Source: Bacillota bacterium
Lineage (GTDB): Bacteria > Bacillota > Clostridia > Tissierellales > Tissierellaceae
Assembly: GCA_023388495.1 (NCBI GenBank)
Contig: JAEWGC010000036.1
Span: 1 to 64,000 of the forward strand
DNA length: 64,000 bases
Direction: 5' to 3'
Positions 26,507 to 34,844 of this stretch are shown one piece after another; within the stretch, counting starts at the first letter, position 1, and each line of letters opens with the position of its first letter. A program made the translations under genes and the position numbers. The notes below the pieces were generated by a model. It was not told the origin of the DNA. It did not search any database and saw only the letters and a program-made list of their open reading frames with translations.

Positions 26507-27373
26507 ATGTCAATATCTGTACAAGGAATTACCAAGGTTTTTTCAAATAGAAGAGATAAAAAATCATTAAATACTGTATTGGAAAATATCTCTTTTGATG
26601 TAAAAGAGGGAGAATTTGTTTCTCTACTAGGTCCCTCAGGTTGTGGAAAAACTACAACATTAAATATTATTGCAGGTTTTTTGAAACATGAAGGTGGGAA
26701 TATTTCTGTAAACGGCAAAGAAGTAAATAAACCAGGACCAGATAGAGCCTTTGTATTTCAAAATTATGCGCTTTTCCCATGGATGAAGGTTTCAGAAAAT
26801 ATTATGTATCCAATGAAGATGCAGGGAATATCAAGAAAAGAGCGAGAAGATAAACTTGCAAAACTCCTAGAGATGGCACATCTTGAGGAATATGGAAATT
26901 ATTATATTCATGAAATATCCGGGGGGATGAAGCAAAGAGTTGCCTTACTTAGAGCTCTTGCCTGTGATCCAAAGATTTTATTGATGGATGAACCCTTAGG
27001 TGCAGTTGATTTTCAAATGCGTCAAATGCTTCAAGCACAGTTAGAAGCTATGCTACAAGAAAATAAGAAAACTGCTCTTATGGTTACTCACGATGTTGAT
27101 GAGGCTATTTATTTAAGTGATAGAGTTATAGTTATGTCTAGGGATAGAGGTAGGATATTAGCTGATATAAAAATTGAGCTTCCTAGACCTAGAGATAGGA
27201 AGGATGAGAGATATCATCAATATACCAATGAATTATCTGATATTTTAAGAACTGCATTAAATGGTGAAGTGAAAAATCAAGGTGATGAGGAATTGTTAGA
27301 ATTTATCCAAAAGACAGATAAAAAAGGTAGTAATAGGGTTGTTTTTGCTGAAAAGAGCGCCTTTCAAGAGTGA
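26507..27373 (+). CDS. saoA: ABC importer ATPase, nitrate/sulfonate/taurine type (SaoA-like)
   Basis: A 288-residue ATPase with Walker A GPSGCGKTTTL, Q-loop VFQNYALFPW, signature ISGGMKQRVALLRAL, Walker B ILLMDEPLGAVD and switch MVTHDVDEA. It is of the SsuB/TauB class that pairs with SsuC-like permeases and binding proteins, matching the products of 28584 and 25696. It lies 13 bases after the binding protein and 33 bases before a double-cubane reductase gene that splits the transporter operon. No selenocysteine here. It should power import of the compound handled by this island. Confidence 0.9.
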   Translation: MSISVQGITKVFSNRRDKKSLNTVLENISFDVKEGEFVSLLGPSGCGKTTTLNIIAGFLKHEGGNISVNGKEVNKPGPDRAFVFQNYALFPWMKVSENIMYPMKMQGISRKEREDKLAKLLEMAHLEEYGNYYIHEISGGMKQRVALLRALACDPKILLMDEPLGAVDFQMRQMLQAQLEAMLQENKKTALMVTHDVDEAIYLSDRVIVMSRDRGRILADIKIELPRPRDRKDERYHQYTNELSDILRTALNGEVKNQGDEELLEFIQKTDKKGSNRVVFAEKSAFQE

Positions 27374-27406
27374 TAAATAATTATAGAAATAAAAAGGAGA
27401 ATATTT

Positions 27407-28564
27407 ATGACAACATTACCAGAACGCTTTGAAGAATTTGCCGATGCTAGAAGACAAGGATTTATTAGAATGAAGGAATTAAAGGACAATGGCGGCAAGC
27501 TATGTGGCACATTCTGTCAATTTGCGCCTTCTGAAATGATAGATGCAGCAGGCCTTTATCGTGTAGGATTATGTGGTCAAAGTGCGGAACCCATCCCAGC
27601 AGCGGAAGCAGAATTACCTGCAAATCTTTGCCCTTTAATTAAATCAAGCTATGGATTTGCATTAACTGAAACATGTCCTTATGCTTATTTTTCAGATCTT
27701 ATTGTAGGTGAGACTACCTGTGATGGGAAAAAGAAAATGTATGAAATGCTTGGTGAACTAAAGGATGTTCATATTATACACCTACCAAATAACCCTGATC
27801 CTGAAAGATCTTTGGAATCTTGGATTATGGAGCTAAGGCATTTTAAAGAAATGCTAGAAAAGAAATTTGATATTACAATCACAGATGAGATGCTACGAGA
27901 AGCCATTAAATGGGGAAATAAGGAAAGAATCCAAATGGCTAGACTATATGAACTGGGACGCTATGATCCACCAGCTATTACAGGACTACATATGCGTAGT
28001 GTGATGGAGGGGGTTCAATACATATTTGATCGAAAAGAACGATATGATAAGGTACAGGAAGTTTTAGATAAATGCGAAGAAGATTGGAGAAATGGAAATG
28101 GACCTATTCCAAAGGCGAGCAAAAGGCCTAGGATTTTAGTATCTGGTGGACCAAGTGGTGGAGTATTTGAAAAGACTATTAAGGTCATAGAAGAACTAGG
28201 TGGAGTCATAGTTTGCTATGAAGGATGTAGTGGAATTGTTTCTAGAAGAAGGCTTATAGAGGAGTCTGAAACTAGGGACCCAATTGAATGTATTGCAGAA
28301 AAATACTTAGAGGTACCTTGTGCAGTTATGTCGCCTAATCAAAGAAGATTAGACCAAGTAGCTATTACTATTGATGAGTGGAAAGTTGATGGTGTTGTTG
28401 GTATAATTCTTCATTCATGTAATCCATTTGGAATTGAATCTACAAATATTAAGAAAATTGCAAATCAATGTGGCAAACCTTATTTACATTTAGAGACAAA
28501 TTATGGACAAGGAGATGAAGGGCAATTAAGGACGAGAATTGAGGCATTTTTAGAAATGCTTTAG
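27407..28564 (+). CDS. Double-cubane-cluster anaerobic reductase, second copy
   Basis: A 385-residue paralogue of the protein at 24347, with the same Cys landmarks: GTFCQFAP, NLCPLIKSSYG, GETTCDGKKKMYEML, CEGCSG, CAVMSPNQRR and LHSCNPFGIES. It lies between the importer ATPase and permease genes with short gaps (33 and 19 bases), so it is co-transcribed with the transporter and probably acts on the imported substrate, by a low-potential reduction. An ATP-driven activase would be needed to reduce its cluster; none is in the window. The ribosome site is AAAAGGAGAATATTT. Confidence 0.87.
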   Translation: MTTLPERFEEFADARRQGFIRMKELKDNGGKLCGTFCQFAPSEMIDAAGLYRVGLCGQSAEPIPAAEAELPANLCPLIKSSYGFALTETCPYAYFSDLIVGETTCDGKKKMYEMLGELKDVHIIHLPNNPDPERSLESWIMELRHFKEMLEKKFDITITDEMLREAIKWGNKERIQMARLYELGRYDPPAITGLHMRSVMEGVQYIFDRKERYDKVQEVLDKCEEDWRNGNGPIPKASKRPRILVSGGPSGGVFEKTIKVIEELGGVIVCYEGCSGIVSRRRLIEESETRDPIECIAEKYLEVPCAVMSPNQRRLDQVAITIDEWKVDGVVGIILHSCNPFGIESTNIKKIANQCGKPYLHLETNYGQGDEGQLRTRIEAFLEML

Positions 28565-28583
28565 GAGGAGGTGAAGGAAAGAA

Positions 28584-29411
28584 TTGAACTCACAAGAAAA
28601 AGATATAAAAAGAATGGTACATGCAGCTAAGATGAAGGATAGAAATAACTGGAGAAAACTTAATGGTAAGGACTTTAATATTTATACTCCAATAGCACTT
28701 ATAACTATTGCTATAATATGGTCTATAGGAGCAGAAATCGTTGATAAACCTTTTCTTTTTCCCTCACTGAAAAGTGTAATAGAAGCTTTGTTTAAGGCTG
28801 TTACAGATTTATATGTACTTAGAAACATAGGAATTACTATGCGCCGTGTTTTAACAGGTGCTTTCTATGCTCTTATATTTGGCTTACCTATTGGTATGCT
28901 TATGGGGTATTCTAAACCTATGCTAAGAGCATTTGCTCCATTTATAAATTCTTTAAGACAAGTTCCTATTATGGCATGGGTGCCATTATCCATCATTTGG
29001 TTTGGACTTGGTGATGGACCAACAATTTTTATGATTGCATTTTCAGGTGTTTTTACAATTATTTTGAATACTATAGCAGGTGTTCAGGAAATTAGTAAGG
29101 ATTATTATAATGCAGCTCGTAGTATGGGGGCTAGTACAATTGATATTATTAAAGATATTGTTCTACCAGGCTCACTTCCTGGTGTTATAACTGGAATAAG
29201 ACTAGCTATTGGTATGGGCTGGATGTCTGTTATCTGAGCGGAGTTTATTGCGACCAGTGCCGGGTTCGGCTACTGTATGGTAGAAGCTCAATCTAAAATG
29301 CAAACCCACACAATTATAGCATATATGTTTATAGCCGCTTTAATTGGGTTTGCCATTGATAAATTGATGCTCTTAATTGAAAGTATATTGCTTCGATGGA
29401 AGGCGGATTAA
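28584..29411 (+). CDS. saoP: ABC importer permease selenoprotein (SaoP-like), Sec at residue 218
   Basis: A 275-residue SsuC-type permease with six membrane segments, read through a TGA at 29235-29237. Sequence before the TGA (EAA-loop AARSMGASTIDIIKDIVLPG, then GMGWMSVI) and after it (AEFIATSAGFGYCMVEAQ...LLRWKAD) joins into the normal family pattern WMSVVAAEFIAASSGLGY, with Sec in place of a small residue. TTG 28584 follows a GGAGGAGGTG stretch by about 15 bases; the start is somewhat uncertain. A hairpin with a bulged U lies 18 bases past the TGA. Without readthrough the protein would lose its last membrane helix. Confidence 0.83.
29235..29275 (+). promoter_or_regulatory. In-frame TGA and SECIS-like hairpin in saoP
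   Basis: TGA at 29235-29237. Hairpin 29255-29275: the stem CAGTGCCG pairs with CGGC and ACTG, interrupted by a single bulged T at 29271, with apical loop GGTT. TGA-to-loop distance is 25 bases. A bulged U and a G/U apical loop are the recognised features of bacterial SECIS elements, although here the bulge is on the 3' arm. This stretch is visibly GC-richer than the rest of the gene. Confidence 0.7.
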
Positions 29412-29486
29412 AACATCTATCAGATTATCTGATGGATGTTTTTTAAAAGATATTGATAATTATTATACAATTTCTATTTTTTTCTC

Positions 29487-29518
29487 TTGACCTTAAAGTC
29501 AACTTTAAGGTTTATAAT
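29487..29518 (+). promoter_or_regulatory. MerR-type promoter/operator
   Basis: A -35 box TTGACC (29487-29492) and a -10 box TATAAT (29513-29518) are 20 bases apart, too far for normal sigma-A use but typical of MerR-activated promoters. The spacer holds a 10-bp inverted repeat, ACCTTAAAGT (29490-29499) and ACTTTAAGGT (29502-29511). The regulator gene starts 18 bases later, implying autoregulation. Confidence 0.85.
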
Positions 29519-29535
29519 AGGAGGTGTGAGAAGCA

Positions 29536-29964
29536 ATGTTGTTTATAAAAGATGTCTGTAGAATTACAGGACTTAATAGTTCTGCTATTAGATATTATGA
29601 TAGTCAAGGTTTATTAGGAGAAGTTGAGAGAAGGACTAATAACTATAGAGTATTTGATGAAAGGGATATAGAAAAATTACTTTTCATAAAGAAGGCTAGA
29701 AACTTGGGATTTGAGCTAGAAGAGATAAAAAAGATTCTGATGTTAAAAGATAATGGAATACCTCCTTGTAGCTATGTAAGTAATAAGATACAGGAGAAAA
29801 TATCCTTTATAAAAGTTGAAATAACAAGGCTGGAAAAAGAAAAAGACAAATTAGAAAAACATTTACGTAATGCAAAAAAGGTAAGTGGATGTAAAGGCAG
29901 TATATGTCATTATATTGAAGGAATTGAAGAAGAACAAGAAGTAGAATTGAGAAACGTCTATTAA
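29536..29964 (+). CDS. MerR-family metal-responsive regulator
   Basis: A 142-residue regulator: N-terminal winged helix (IKDVCRITGLNSSAIRYYDSQGLL), then a long dimerisation helix and a C-terminal metal loop. Cys78 at the head of the long helix and Cys119 and Cys124 in SGCKGSICHYI match the position and order of the three mercury-binding Cys of MerR (82, 117, 126). So it likely senses a soft metal(loid) ion or its organic form and untwists the long-spacer promoter in front of it. It sits in the middle of the selenoprotein island and is the best candidate for its regulator. ATG 29536 follows AGGAGGTGTGAG. Confidence 0.88.
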   Translation: MLFIKDVCRITGLNSSAIRYYDSQGLLGEVERRTNNYRVFDERDIEKLLFIKKARNLGFELEEIKKILMLKDNGIPPCSYVSNKIQEKISFIKVEITRLEKEKDKLEKHLRNAKKVSGCKGSICHYIEGIEEEQEVELRNVY

Positions 29965-29975
29965 ATAAGTCTATG

Positions 29976-29991
29976 ATATGTGTTCACATAT
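29976..29991 (+). promoter_or_regulatory. Inverted repeat upstream of the Cys-rich binding protein
   Basis: ATATGTG TT CACATAT is a 7-bp inverted repeat about 33 bases before the start codon of the gene at 30024, overlapping its likely promoter (CTATAATAAG near 30000). A possible operator; the cognate protein is unknown. Confidence 0.4.
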
Positions 29992-30023
29992 TATACATAC
30001 TATAATAAGTAGGAGGAGTATAA

Positions 30024-31223
30024 ATGAAAAAAAGAGTTATTGCTATGATTTTATTGTTAGCAATGGGAGTAATTTTTCTAGCAGGTTGTACTGATAGTAG
30101 CAAGGAAAGTATTATTCAAGAAGTAGATTATGACCCTGTAGCTGAAGTAGCTAAATACAAGCTAGGTGAATTAACAGAGGCGGATAAGAATTTTGTAGTG
30201 CAGATGGGTTATAGAGATTGTGACCATATGGTTCCTTCTATTATAGGAGAAAAGGCAGGTATCTATGAAGCACTAGGACTTAATGTAGTAGTTACTAAAA
30301 CTGGTAAGATAATGGAGGCTATGTCATCTGGGGAGATGCATGTTGGTTACCAAGGTATTGAAGGTGCTATTAAATCAGTTAACCAAGGGGCACCATTATT
30401 TATGGCTGCAGCTAACCATATTGGAGGTTCTAGATATTTAGTTGTTAGTAATGATATCAATGAACCAAAGGATTTATTAGGAAAAACTTTAGCAATAGGG
30501 AGTAAAGCGGATGTGAGGCCAGAATGGCGTAGATGGGCCAAGGAGTTAGAGATTCCTATGGAATTAAACAATTATGAAGTAGTTGATATGGGAGACAAAG
30601 ATAAGCTATTTGCATTAAAAGCAGGACAACTTGATGCATTCTCTTGCTGTGATCCTTATGCTTCCCAAGCAGAGTTTGAGGGAATTGGTAAGATTATGGC
30701 AACAGGATGGGGAGCTCATGTTTCAGATGACCATGAAGAAGGTTGGGGAATGTGCTGTATTTATTGTATGAATAATGATTTCTTAGAAGAACATCCAGAA
30801 TTAGCTAAAAGATTAGTTCTTGCCCACGCTCTTGCAATAAAATACTTGTATGAACATCCATATAATGCAGGTATGATGTTTGCAGAGGGATTTGGAGTTC
30901 CGGGAGAAGTAGGGCTTAGAACAGTTTATATGAAAACTGTAGCAGAGGGAAGAACTATTACATGGCAATTTTCAGAGGAAAATTTAGATAATTATATTCA
31001 ATATTTCCATGACTATAGTATTCCAGAAGAAGAAATCCCAAATATAGATGATATTAATAAATTCATGTCTACTGATTTATTAGAAACATGTGGTATTGAA
31101 AACTTTAATACATTTATTGAAGAAGAAATAGATAAAGAATTTCCTATAGGTCTTTCCTATGAAGATTGGATGGTTAAGGCAAAAGTAATAGATGGTATTC
31201 AGGATACAGCTAATAATAACTAA
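30024..31223 (+). CDS. Cys-rich solute-binding lipoprotein (NMT1/SsuA type)
   Basis: A 399-residue extracellular binding protein with a lipoprotein signal (LAGC). The mature part has the NMT1-like fold (IIGEKAGIYEALGLNVVVTKTG). Unlike common relatives it has a run of Cys near the expected ligand cleft: GYRDCDH, AFSCCDPYAS and WGMCCIYCMNN. Such Cys would suit a soft-metal or organometal ligand. Flanking genes encode the MerR regulator and a second binding protein; it probably feeds the SaoAP-type transporter. The ribosome site is AGTAGGAGGAGTATAA. A terminator follows. The sequence contains no in-frame TGA. Confidence 0.85.
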   Translation: MKKRVIAMILLLAMGVIFLAGCTDSSKESIIQEVDYDPVAEVAKYKLGELTEADKNFVVQMGYRDCDHMVPSIIGEKAGIYEALGLNVVVTKTGKIMEAMSSGEMHVGYQGIEGAIKSVNQGAPLFMAAANHIGGSRYLVVSNDINEPKDLLGKTLAIGSKADVRPEWRRWAKELEIPMELNNYEVVDMGDKDKLFALKAGQLDAFSCCDPYASQAEFEGIGKIMATGWGAHVSDDHEEGWGMCCIYCMNNDFLEEHPELAKRLVLAHALAIKYLYEHPYNAGMMFAEGFGVPGEVGLRTVYMKTVAEGRTITWQFSEENLDNYIQYFHDYSIPEEEIPNIDDINKFMSTDLLETCGIENFNTFIEEEIDKEFPIGLSYEDWMVKAKVIDGIQDTANNN

Positions 31224-31224
31224 T

Positions 31225-31257
31225 AAAAAATGGAGCTTATATAAGCTCCATTTTTTT
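31225..31257. terminator. Bidirectional intrinsic terminator
   Basis: The stem AAAAAATGGAGCTTAT/ATAAGCTCCATTTTTT is a perfect palindrome with a T-run, directly after the stop of the Cys-rich binding protein. Confidence 0.93.
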
Positions 31258-31347
31258 ATATTCATTAACAACAACCTTCCATTACTTCACTAATTTAGAA
31301 ATGATATAGATAAATATTATAACAAGAGAATTAACTATGGGAAATAG

Positions 31348-31373
31348 CTATTTAACAATTAATTAAAAAGGTG
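31348..31373 (+). promoter_or_regulatory. Shared upstream motif, copy 1
   Basis: CTATTTAACAATTAATTAAA followed by AAGGTG, about 86 bases before the binding-protein gene at 31434. Nearly the same sequence stands before the lyase gene at 38064 (copy 2, 37996-38020). The core TTTAACAATT-AATTAAA is an imperfect palindrome. Probably an operator shared by two units of the island. Confidence 0.5.
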
Positions 31374-31433
31374 ATAGTATAAACAAATGGACAAGTAAGA
31401 CAAAAATATAACAAAGGAGAAGGAGAAGAATCT

Positions 31434-32474
31434 ATGAAAACAAATAACAAATTATTTCTAGTGATTATTTTAGTACTTATTGTTTCACTTACTTTGACGG
31501 CTTGTTCACCGAAGCCCAGTACAGAAGGACAAGATAAAGTTACAATAGGTTATTTACCTGTAGCAGGAAATGCCCTTTATTTTATTGCTAATGATTTAGG
31601 ATATTTTGCAGAAGAGGGTATTGATGCAAAACTTAAGTCGTTTAAAAACGATGAAAAAGGTTTAGAAGCATTGATGACTGATAAAATTGATATAGGATGC
31701 TTTGCAACTTCTGATGAATTAGCATTAATAGATGGAGGTGCAGAGTTGACAATACATGGTGGGGGAATAGGTCAGGGAAGTGGAATTATTACATTGGCTG
31801 ATAGAGTTGATGAATTCAAAAACTTTAAAAACTATAAAGGAAAAACAATAGGTTTAGTAAAAGAATCTTCAGAAGATGTATTGTTTAGATTGAGTATGAC
31901 TGAAGCAGGTCTTGATATAAACAAAGATGTAACTATTGTTGAGTTGGATTCCCCTGATTTATTAATAAAAGCCCTTAAAAAAGGTGAGATTGATGCAGCT
32001 AGTGTTTGTATAGTAAATATAAAGAGTTCTAAACTTGAAGGTCTAAAACCAACAATGTATTTTAATGAAGTTAGACCGTTGCTTGCTAGTATTAGCCAAA
32101 TTTCAAAGACTAATGCCTTAGAGAAAAATCAAGAATTATATAAAAGACTTAATAGGGCATTGATTAAGGCACATAAAATTTATTTAAAGGATCACGAAAA
32201 AACTGTTGATATTATGCAAAAATACATAAAAGGTGATAGAGATATACTTATGTCAGAAGTATATGATGAGAATATATTGATTAATCCCAATCCAAATAAG
32301 AATTATATTTATAATTTTTTGAAAGATATGGATCAGATTGGATATATTGAATCAGATAGGGATTTTGATACCTATATAAATGAAGACATCTATATCGGTG
32401 CATTGGAATCATTATTAGAAGAAGATCCTAATGAAGGTGTTTATCTTCAATTAAAGAGTGAATTGGTCACCTGA
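31434..32474 (+). CDS. Solute-binding lipoprotein, NMT1/SsuA-like
   Basis: A 346-residue lipoprotein (LTAC lipobox) with an ABC binding fold: VTIGYLPVAGNALYFIANDLGYFAEEGIDAKL near the start and KGKTIGLVKESSEDVLFRL in the middle. It has two lone Cys at the cleft regions (DIGCFATSDEL and AASVCIVN), where relatives usually have none. It is the third binding protein of this general type in the island, after 25696 and 30024. The TGA at its end is a true stop, since TAG follows after one codon. The ribosome site is GGAGAAGGAGAAG. The MerB-like gene starts 82 bases downstream. Confidence 0.83.
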   Translation: MKTNNKLFLVIILVLIVSLTLTACSPKPSTEGQDKVTIGYLPVAGNALYFIANDLGYFAEEGIDAKLKSFKNDEKGLEALMTDKIDIGCFATSDELALIDGGAELTIHGGGIGQGSGIITLADRVDEFKNFKNYKGKTIGLVKESSEDVLFRLSMTEAGLDINKDVTIVELDSPDLLIKALKKGEIDAASVCIVNIKSSKLEGLKPTMYFNEVRPLLASISQISKTNALEKNQELYKRLNRALIKAHKIYLKDHEKTVDIMQKYIKGDRDILMSEVYDENILINPNPNKNYIYNFLKDMDQIGYIESDRDFDTYINEDIYIGALESLLEEDPNEGVYLQLKSELVT

Positions 32475-32555
32475 CAGTAGTTATAGAGCTCTGGTTAGAG
32501 CTTATAAAACTTATGTAGAAATCAATGATAGAGTATTTTTTCTGAGGAGGCGACA

Positions 32556-33242
32556 ATGAATATCGAGATTAATACAATTAGAGGTATTAAAAGTTTAAAG
32601 TTAAGAACTGAATATGCAAGTATTTCTGAAATAGAGCAAAAGGTGAGGAAATCCTTAATTAACTACGTTGTGGATAATGGAATTCCCTTTAATATATATT
32701 TAGATTCTGTTGAATTATTGGATATTGAAAATATTTCAGAAATTAGTATTAAGGAAAGCATTGAGGGCCTTATATCGAAAAAAATATTGAGGATGAATGA
32801 AGAGGGAAATATTAATTTCCTTTATCCTGTTTCAACACTACCTACAGATCATCAGGTTACCTTAGCAGATGGGCGAAGGTTCTATTCCATGTGTGGAATA
32901 GATGCCTTGGGCGCTACAATGACATTTAATCAAGATGTCCATATAGAATCAAAATGTAGTCAATGTGGAGAAAAAATAGTCATAGATATAAAAGATGGTA
33001 ATACTGATTATTTATCTTCTAAAGAAATATATGTTATTCATATGGATACATCTAAGAATGAAGAATGGGCAGGGAACTGCTGAAACTTCATGAACTACTT
33101 CTGTACGAAGGAACATTGTAATACATGGATAGAAGAAGAAGGATTAAGTGATAAGGATATGTTCCCGGTGGATCTAAAAACGGGATTTATGATAGGAAAA
33201 TATATATTTAACGAAAATAAAAATACTGAAGATAATATTTAG
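32556..33242 (+). CDS. saoL: MerB-like organometallic lyase selenoprotein (SaoL-like), Sec at residue 176
   Basis: A 228-residue protein related to alkylmercury lyase, read through a TGA at 33081-33083. An N-terminal winged-helix-like part (1-80) is followed by the MerB core. SMCGIDALG gives Cys113 and Asp116; the TGA codon gives residue 176 in GNC-U-NFMNYFC. MerB catalysis uses Cys96, Asp99 and Cys159; the spacings 3 and 63 are identical here, so Sec takes the place of Cys159. Selenium would bind soft metals more strongly. After the TGA the frame continues to a TAG at 33240. The ribosome site is TGAGGAGGCGACA. Confidence 0.88.
33081..33110 (+). promoter_or_regulatory. In-frame TGA and SECIS-like hairpin in saoL copy 1
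   Basis: TGA at 33081-33083; stem CTTC (33098-33101) with GAAG (33107-33110) and the loop TGTAC, with G and T in the loop. TGA-to-loop distance is 18 bases. A short stem, but the same loop at the same distance occurs in copy 2 with a 7-bp stem. Confidence 0.5.
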
Positions 33243-33280
33243 CATTTTATGAATATTGAATAAGAAGGGAGGATTAGAAA

Positions 33281-34123
33281 ATGAAGAAAAAACTGTTACT
33301 TGTGTTGTTGTCATTGGCAATAATGATTTCTGCAATTGGATGCAGCAATACAACAAATGAAGCACTAAAAGAGGAAGAAATAGCAATTACTGAAGAGACT
33401 ACTAATAATACGAGTACAGAAAAGAAAGAACTGCGTGTAGGCACTCCTGGTCAGCACTATCCATGGAACTTTTTTGAAGCTGGTGAGTTAAAAGGAGCTG
33501 ATATTGAGACTATACAAGAAGTCTGTAGTAGGATTGGCTACGAACCCAAATTTGATATTATGGCATTTGATGGGCTTTATGGTTCAGTGGATACTAAAAG
33601 GATTGATACAGGTGCGTGACAGTTAACTGTCACGCAGGAGCGTGAAAAGAGTTATATATTCTCAGAAGAATATTCATATACACCATTTTATTTAGTTGTG
33701 CGTGAAGAAGAGACAGAAATCAGTTCAATGGAAGATTTAATCGGCAAGAGATTTATAGCCAACCCATCCTATGTAGCATACCAATTTATAACTGAGTACA
33801 TTGAGGAAAATAATCTTCAAGGACAAATTGAGGTTATTGCTTCAGAAGCAGAACCATTTATGGAAATTGAGTTGGGACGAGCAGATGCAACATTTTCTTC
33901 TATAGTGTTATTTAATGAGAAAAAGGAAAAAGGAGATTATAGTTTAAAAGTTGTAGGTGAATGCATTGGAGAACAAAGACATGCTTTTCCTTTTAGAAAA
34001 GATGTGGACCCGGAATTTCTGGAACAATTCAATAAAGCCTTAAGGGAAATGAAGGAAGATGGTTTCATGAGCGATTTGTTTATTAAATACTTTGATTTAG
34101 ATATTTCAAAACCACAAATGTAA
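33281..34123 (+). CDS. Family-3 solute-binding selenoprotein, Sec at residue 113
   Basis: A 280-residue lipoprotein (AIGC lipobox) with the amino-acid-type (family 3) binding fold, read through TGA at 33617-33619. Around the TGA the sequence is DTKRIDTGA-U-QLTVTQEREKSYIFS, which fits the family pattern D.VANQ.TITPER...FS with Sec at the Asn position lining the ligand cleft. Frame and similarity continue after the TGA (MEDLIGKRFIANPSY) to the stop at 34123. Permease and ATPase genes follow. I do not recall a named selenoprotein family for this type. Two alternative hairpins surround the TGA. The ribosome site is GAAGGGAGGATTAG. Confidence 0.82.
33614..33645 (+). promoter_or_regulatory. In-frame TGA with two competing hairpins
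   Basis: TGA is at 33617-33619. Hairpin A is a perfect 22-base palindrome, 33614-33635, whose left arm GCGTGACAGTT contains the TGA. Hairpin B pairs TCACGC (33630-33635) with GCGTGA (33640-33645) around the loop AGGA, 16 bases after the TGA, as expected for a SECIS. The two cannot form together, so a switch between readthrough and termination is conceivable. Confidence 0.65.
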
Positions 34124-34167
34124 ATTGTGTAGAATTATTGTTAAGGTAAATGATTTGGGGGGTTAAA

Positions 34168-34836
34168 ATGGGATTTCAATTTGATTTTTTTATTAACGTT
34201 TTTCGAGAAATTTTACCATATTTGAAATATACAATATTGATTGCCATAGCAGCATTTTTTTTATCGATAATTTTTTCCTTAATCATATCTACTTGTATGA
34301 TACTTAATGTTAAAGGGTTATCTAAATTCTTTAAATTGTATATATCATTTTTTCGTAGTACACCTTTGATATCACAATTATTCTTTTTTTATTTTGGATT
34401 ACCACAGATTTTTGAAGGCATTTCCAAATTGAATTCTATGACTGTGTTGATATTAATTTTGTCTATGAATGAAGCGGCATTTATGGCAGAGATTATTCGT
34501 GGAGCATTTTCATCGATTCCAAAGGGACAATTGGATGCAGCAAAATCTATTGGTATGACTACAAAGCAGGCAATGCAACATGTTATCATTCCACAAGCCA
34601 TAAGGATAGCCTTACCTGGCTTGTCAAATTCTATGATATGTTTGACAAAAGGATCAGCTGTAGGATTTACAGTAGGCGTAATGGAAATGATGACAGCGGC
34701 TAAGATTGTTACTGCTAGAACTTATCGAACAATGGAAGTATATGTTGCAGTATTGTTTATCTATTGGGCAATTGTAGTTGTTATAACAAAATTTCAAACC
34801 AGGTTAGAAAAGAGACTTAACCGTGGATATATGTAG
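34168..34836 (+). CDS. ABC importer permease, polar amino acid type (HisM-like)
   Basis: A 222-residue permease with five membrane segments and the EAA loop GAFSSIPKGQLDAAKSIGMT typical of the amino-acid uptake group. The early motif FFRSTPLISQLFFFYFGLP is also characteristic. It forms a transporter with the binding selenoprotein upstream (45 bases) and the ATPase downstream (8 bases). ATG 34168 is chosen because TTGGGGGGTT precedes it; an upstream in-frame ATG (34150) has no ribosome site. The substrate cannot be read, but the Sec in its binding protein and the location suggest a thiol or selenol compound or a metal-amino-acid complex. Confidence 0.9.
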   Translation: MGFQFDFFINVFREILPYLKYTILIAIAAFFLSIIFSLIISTCMILNVKGLSKFFKLYISFFRSTPLISQLFFFYFGLPQIFEGISKLNSMTVLILILSMNEAAFMAEIIRGAFSSIPKGQLDAAKSIGMTTKQAMQHVIIPQAIRIALPGLSNSMICLTKGSAVGFTVGVMEMMTAAKIVTARTYRTMEVYVAVLFIYWAIVVVITKFQTRLEKRLNRGYM

Positions 34837-34844
34837 GTGATAAA

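Noticed and set aside
32472..32480. Seventh readthrough TGA at the end of the binding protein at 31434
   Set aside because: After TGA only one codon remains before TAG, and the protein is already full length.
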